64,000 nucleotides of DNA from Echinostoma caproni (lineage: Eukaryota; Platyhelminthes; Trematoda; Plagiorchiida; Echinostomatidae): NCBI GenBank assembly GCA_900618425.1, contig UZAN01039822.1, positions 21,106-85,105 of the forward strand, written 5' to 3'. Below the pieces are notes generated by a model. That model did no database searches. It saw only the letters and a program-made list of their open reading frames with translations, and had not been told where the DNA came from. This document shows, piece after piece, positions 61,500 to 64,000 of the stretch. Position 1 is the stretch's first letter, and the number at the start of each line of letters is the position of its first letter. The position numbers and the translations under genes were made by a program.

Positions 61500-64000
61500 T
61501 AGAATTCTTTCTTCTCGACTAGCTCTTGTTTTGTTTAGACGGTTCTTCGCATACTCTCGGTGGGGTTGGTGCTGCACTTTTTTTCTCGGTAGATTGAAAG
61601 TGTCCATAAGGTGATCAAGTGATAGTGGTAAATCTAATTATGTTACGTCGATGCATTCCGCAATGTCTAGTTGGCTTTTACGATGAATTCTGATGTTCGA
61701 CACACCTGAATATCATAAATAACATTACAGCATTCCAAATGAATTCGCCCCTGCTGTCCACTAGTCGTGATTGTGGAAACAATCCTCCTGAATGACCTTT
61801 TCTCTTGGTTGAAACATACAATTTTGTGCTTCACGGTACTTTTTGAACTGCCGCTTAACTGTCGTTTTTCGTTTGCTTATCTCTACTGGTTGTTGCGGGT
61901 AGAAATACGTCGAAAGGTATGCTGATGTTTCTCAACATTAAGGCATCTGTTAGAGAGACACCAGTTATTCCTCCGTTGTCTCCTCCCGTTGTTCCCTTTT
62001 AGTGCCTGTTTTGACCTACACACGAATCGTTCGACTGGATCGCTCGATTGTCGGCGGCATAGCAGAGTTTGCGCATGTTGAATGCCAGTGCAATAACAAA
62101 AATCTGTGAAGGTGGGTACAGTGAATTGGCAAACGTTCTCGCTTACTGTTACCTTCGGACATCAGAATCTGTTGAACAGGCCCTGCAAGGCATTGGTAGT
62201 TGCACCTGTTTTAATTTTCTTCACTTAGGTCACCTCCAGTTTTTTGCTGTATGTGTCCACCACGATCAAGTGACCGTGACCAGTGAGTGATCCGGCATAA
62301 TCGAGGTGGACTCCCCTCCAAGGACCTCTTGTTTTCGGCCACGGACAGAGATTGGCTGTCGCTGACATCCTCAACGCCATTGCACTGTCGGTGCATGCAC
62401 CACATAGGCGCGGAACATTCGGTACGATGGTTCGTTCGGCAAACAAGATTCAGTTCCTTACAATGGACAGTGCTTGTTTACGGTGCCCGAATGTTTTGAG
62501 TTCCTCTGAAACCGTTGTTGACAAACGCGTTTAATGAAACTATGAATCCAGTCAATGCCGGATGGCGTTACGTAGCTTGACGAAAACCATGATTTACCAG
62601 CACTGCAGTCTGTTTGCTGAAAACAATGGAATGCCTTTCTTTGATTCGAAAACTGTGAGAAGTGGTTTTTAGTCCGTCAGTAATATGGAACGAGACGAAA
62701 ACAGCATATCATGAAATTTCTTACCAACACCTTCTCGATCTGTCCAGAATTCCTTTCGACAGGTTCGAGAAATCTGGTGGCCCGACAATCGGCTTCTCTG
62801 AAATGTTCAGAAAAACATAATATATCTCTGCACTAATCCGATGGTTGGGGGTATCTGACGTAACCAAGACTTTCAGATTCGGGTTCGAATTTAACTTCAC
62901 CTTTGGCTGTCAGATTCCGGTTGACAATCCTGGGATCACATCCGTTCGATGCTTCCTTCATGGTCTGCCGGAGTCGGTGTACATCTAGTAGGAAGGACGC
63001 AAATGAGTTCATCAGACCCAAGAATAATTGCAAAAGTGCTACATTCGTTGGAGAGTGCAAACGTTGTATGGTGTAAACGTTGTTCTAATTGAGTCGGCGA
63101 CCATACCTGTCAGTGGTGAAACCCGAGAGCACGAAGACGCTGTGTTTATCCAGGCGAAGGCGAAATCCACATTCCTGAAATTGCATAAACTCAAATTCCA
63201 AGGCCTGTAAAAGGTATTCGGAAGTAGCACCGGTGAAGATGAGGCCATACAAATGAGTGGCATCTTCTATTCCTGTAAAAATAGTTGGAAGATTGCCTGA
63301 GAAGAATTCTCGCCGAATGAAGGGTGGGTAAATTGTACCAACCCACGATATATGTTAATCGCCCATAGCTCTCGTGAGGCTTCTCAATGTGCAGGTTAGC
63401 GTCCGTAATGTTCAGAGGAATAAAACACCTGCCACTATTAATTTTTGCAAATAGGTCGTCCGGTATTGGTAGCGGGTATCAGTGTGCCACCAACGTAACA
63501 CCGAGTCCTGTTGAGAATTCAGCACAAGCACGTACCTTGCCATTCGCATTACAAAATATAGCGCTCAAAGCTGCTCATACAGAGTAACTTGCTGAAGCGG
63601 TCACCTCCCATGCGTTGCATGAAGTAATTACGACATCAGACGTCGTATCTACACGGATTTGTACTAGTATGCTGTTTACCATAACTGTTACAGATTTATT
63701 CCGGGTCTCGAAATTAGATCTGAATGTGGCCGTGATGGAATGAGATTTTGAACCGGACATTGTTTGGGGGTGCCTGAATTTTTCTGGTTTTTGTTAGACT
63801 GTCTCCGGAATTTCGACTGGTCCGACAGTGGTCTTTGTTGCTGCCTAGTTAATAAAACTTCTGAAAGATACTTTTCTTAATAGGACAAAAGGAAAAAAGG
63901 TCAACACTTACCGCATTGCCAACATGCAGTCGGAGGTTTCTTTGCAGCTGTTTCTTTGGGTCTGTTGCGGGGCATTGACTTGGTAACCGCGTGTACATGT
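61500..64000 (-). mobile_element. Decayed Ty3/gypsy gag end-pol, running off the window
   Basis: Read from 64000 downwards on the minus strand, pol order is complete but broken. Zinc knuckle start: CWQCGKC at 63904-63924. Aspartic protease: VNSILVQIRVDTTSDVVITS, with DTTSD as the active-site block, at about 63630-63685. Reverse transcriptase: CAEFSTGLGVTLVAHQYPLP (one stop), IPDDLFAKINSGRCF, NITDANLH (the catalytic Asp of the LDLSDAY block lost), ECGFRLRLDK, then SPTNVALLQLFLGLMNSFAS. Integrase: GPWRGVHLDYAG, VDTYSKKLEV, FNRF-CPKVTVSENVCQF with the second catalytic Asp replaced by Glu, and DPVERF with the third catalytic Glu kept. Frameshifts and stops occur throughout. The family differs from the 58.1 kb copy (DTTSD and SPTNVA-FLGL style). 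The 5' LTR and most of gag lie outside the window. Confidence 0.85.

Noticed and set aside
1..64000. Bacterial operons, CRISPR arrays, phage or toxin-antitoxin systems
   Set aside because: No regularly spaced repeats, no ribosome-binding sites before ORFs and no dense coding; the window is clearly eukaryotic.

Overview
The window looks like nuclear DNA of a metazoan, most likely a digenean flatworm (trematode). Supporting signs are compact exons separated by kilobase introns with GT/AG borders, no operons or bacterial start signals, and a dense load of decayed retroelements of the kind common in flukes: RTE-type LINE 3' ends, Penelope-like elements, Ty3/gypsy elements and tRNA-derived SINEs. 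The species cannot be fixed from the sequence alone.

The one well-supported host gene is on the + strand between 14668 and 25917: the 3' part of a Rho GTPase-activating protein. Three exons (14668-14962, 22233-22737, 24971-25917) join in matching codon phase into 581 codons plus a stop. They carry the C-terminal two-thirds of a RhoGAP domain, a long low-complexity Ser/Thr/Pro linker and a C-terminal coiled coil, as in the ARHGAP22/24/25 (FilGAP) group. The exon with the arginine finger and any PH domain were not found in the 14.6 kb upstream. A second, weaker + strand gene is suggested by an internal exon at 42338-42490 and a possible last exon at 44477-44573.

Much of the rest is transposon debris. 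Five RTE LINE 3' ends (near 6.5, 11.5, 19.0, 24.5 and 27.0 kb) all lie on the + strand. Four different Penelope-like copies (33.1 kb +, 48.5 kb +, 50.6 kb -, 55.6 kb -) are all 5'-truncated; one has lost the GIY-YIG core in frame. Ty3/gypsy remnants are at 28.6-29.7 kb (-), 58.1-60.9 kb (+, with a probable 3' LTR) and 61.5-64.0 kb (-, running off the window end), with a possible solo LTR at 56.6-57.1 kb (-). A Tc1-like transposase tail is at 30.7 kb. Three SINE-like copies share a core; the copy at 52.7 kb contains a 78-bp near-perfect palindrome made of two head-to-head tRNA T-arm-like segments.

I found no prokaryotic, viral-defence or CRISPR-like system, and nothing I can honestly call a new system. 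The most unusual items are the SINE palindrome, the GIY-YIG-deleted Penelope copy and the unassigned candidate exons. Large stretches, stated individually below, show nothing I can recognise.
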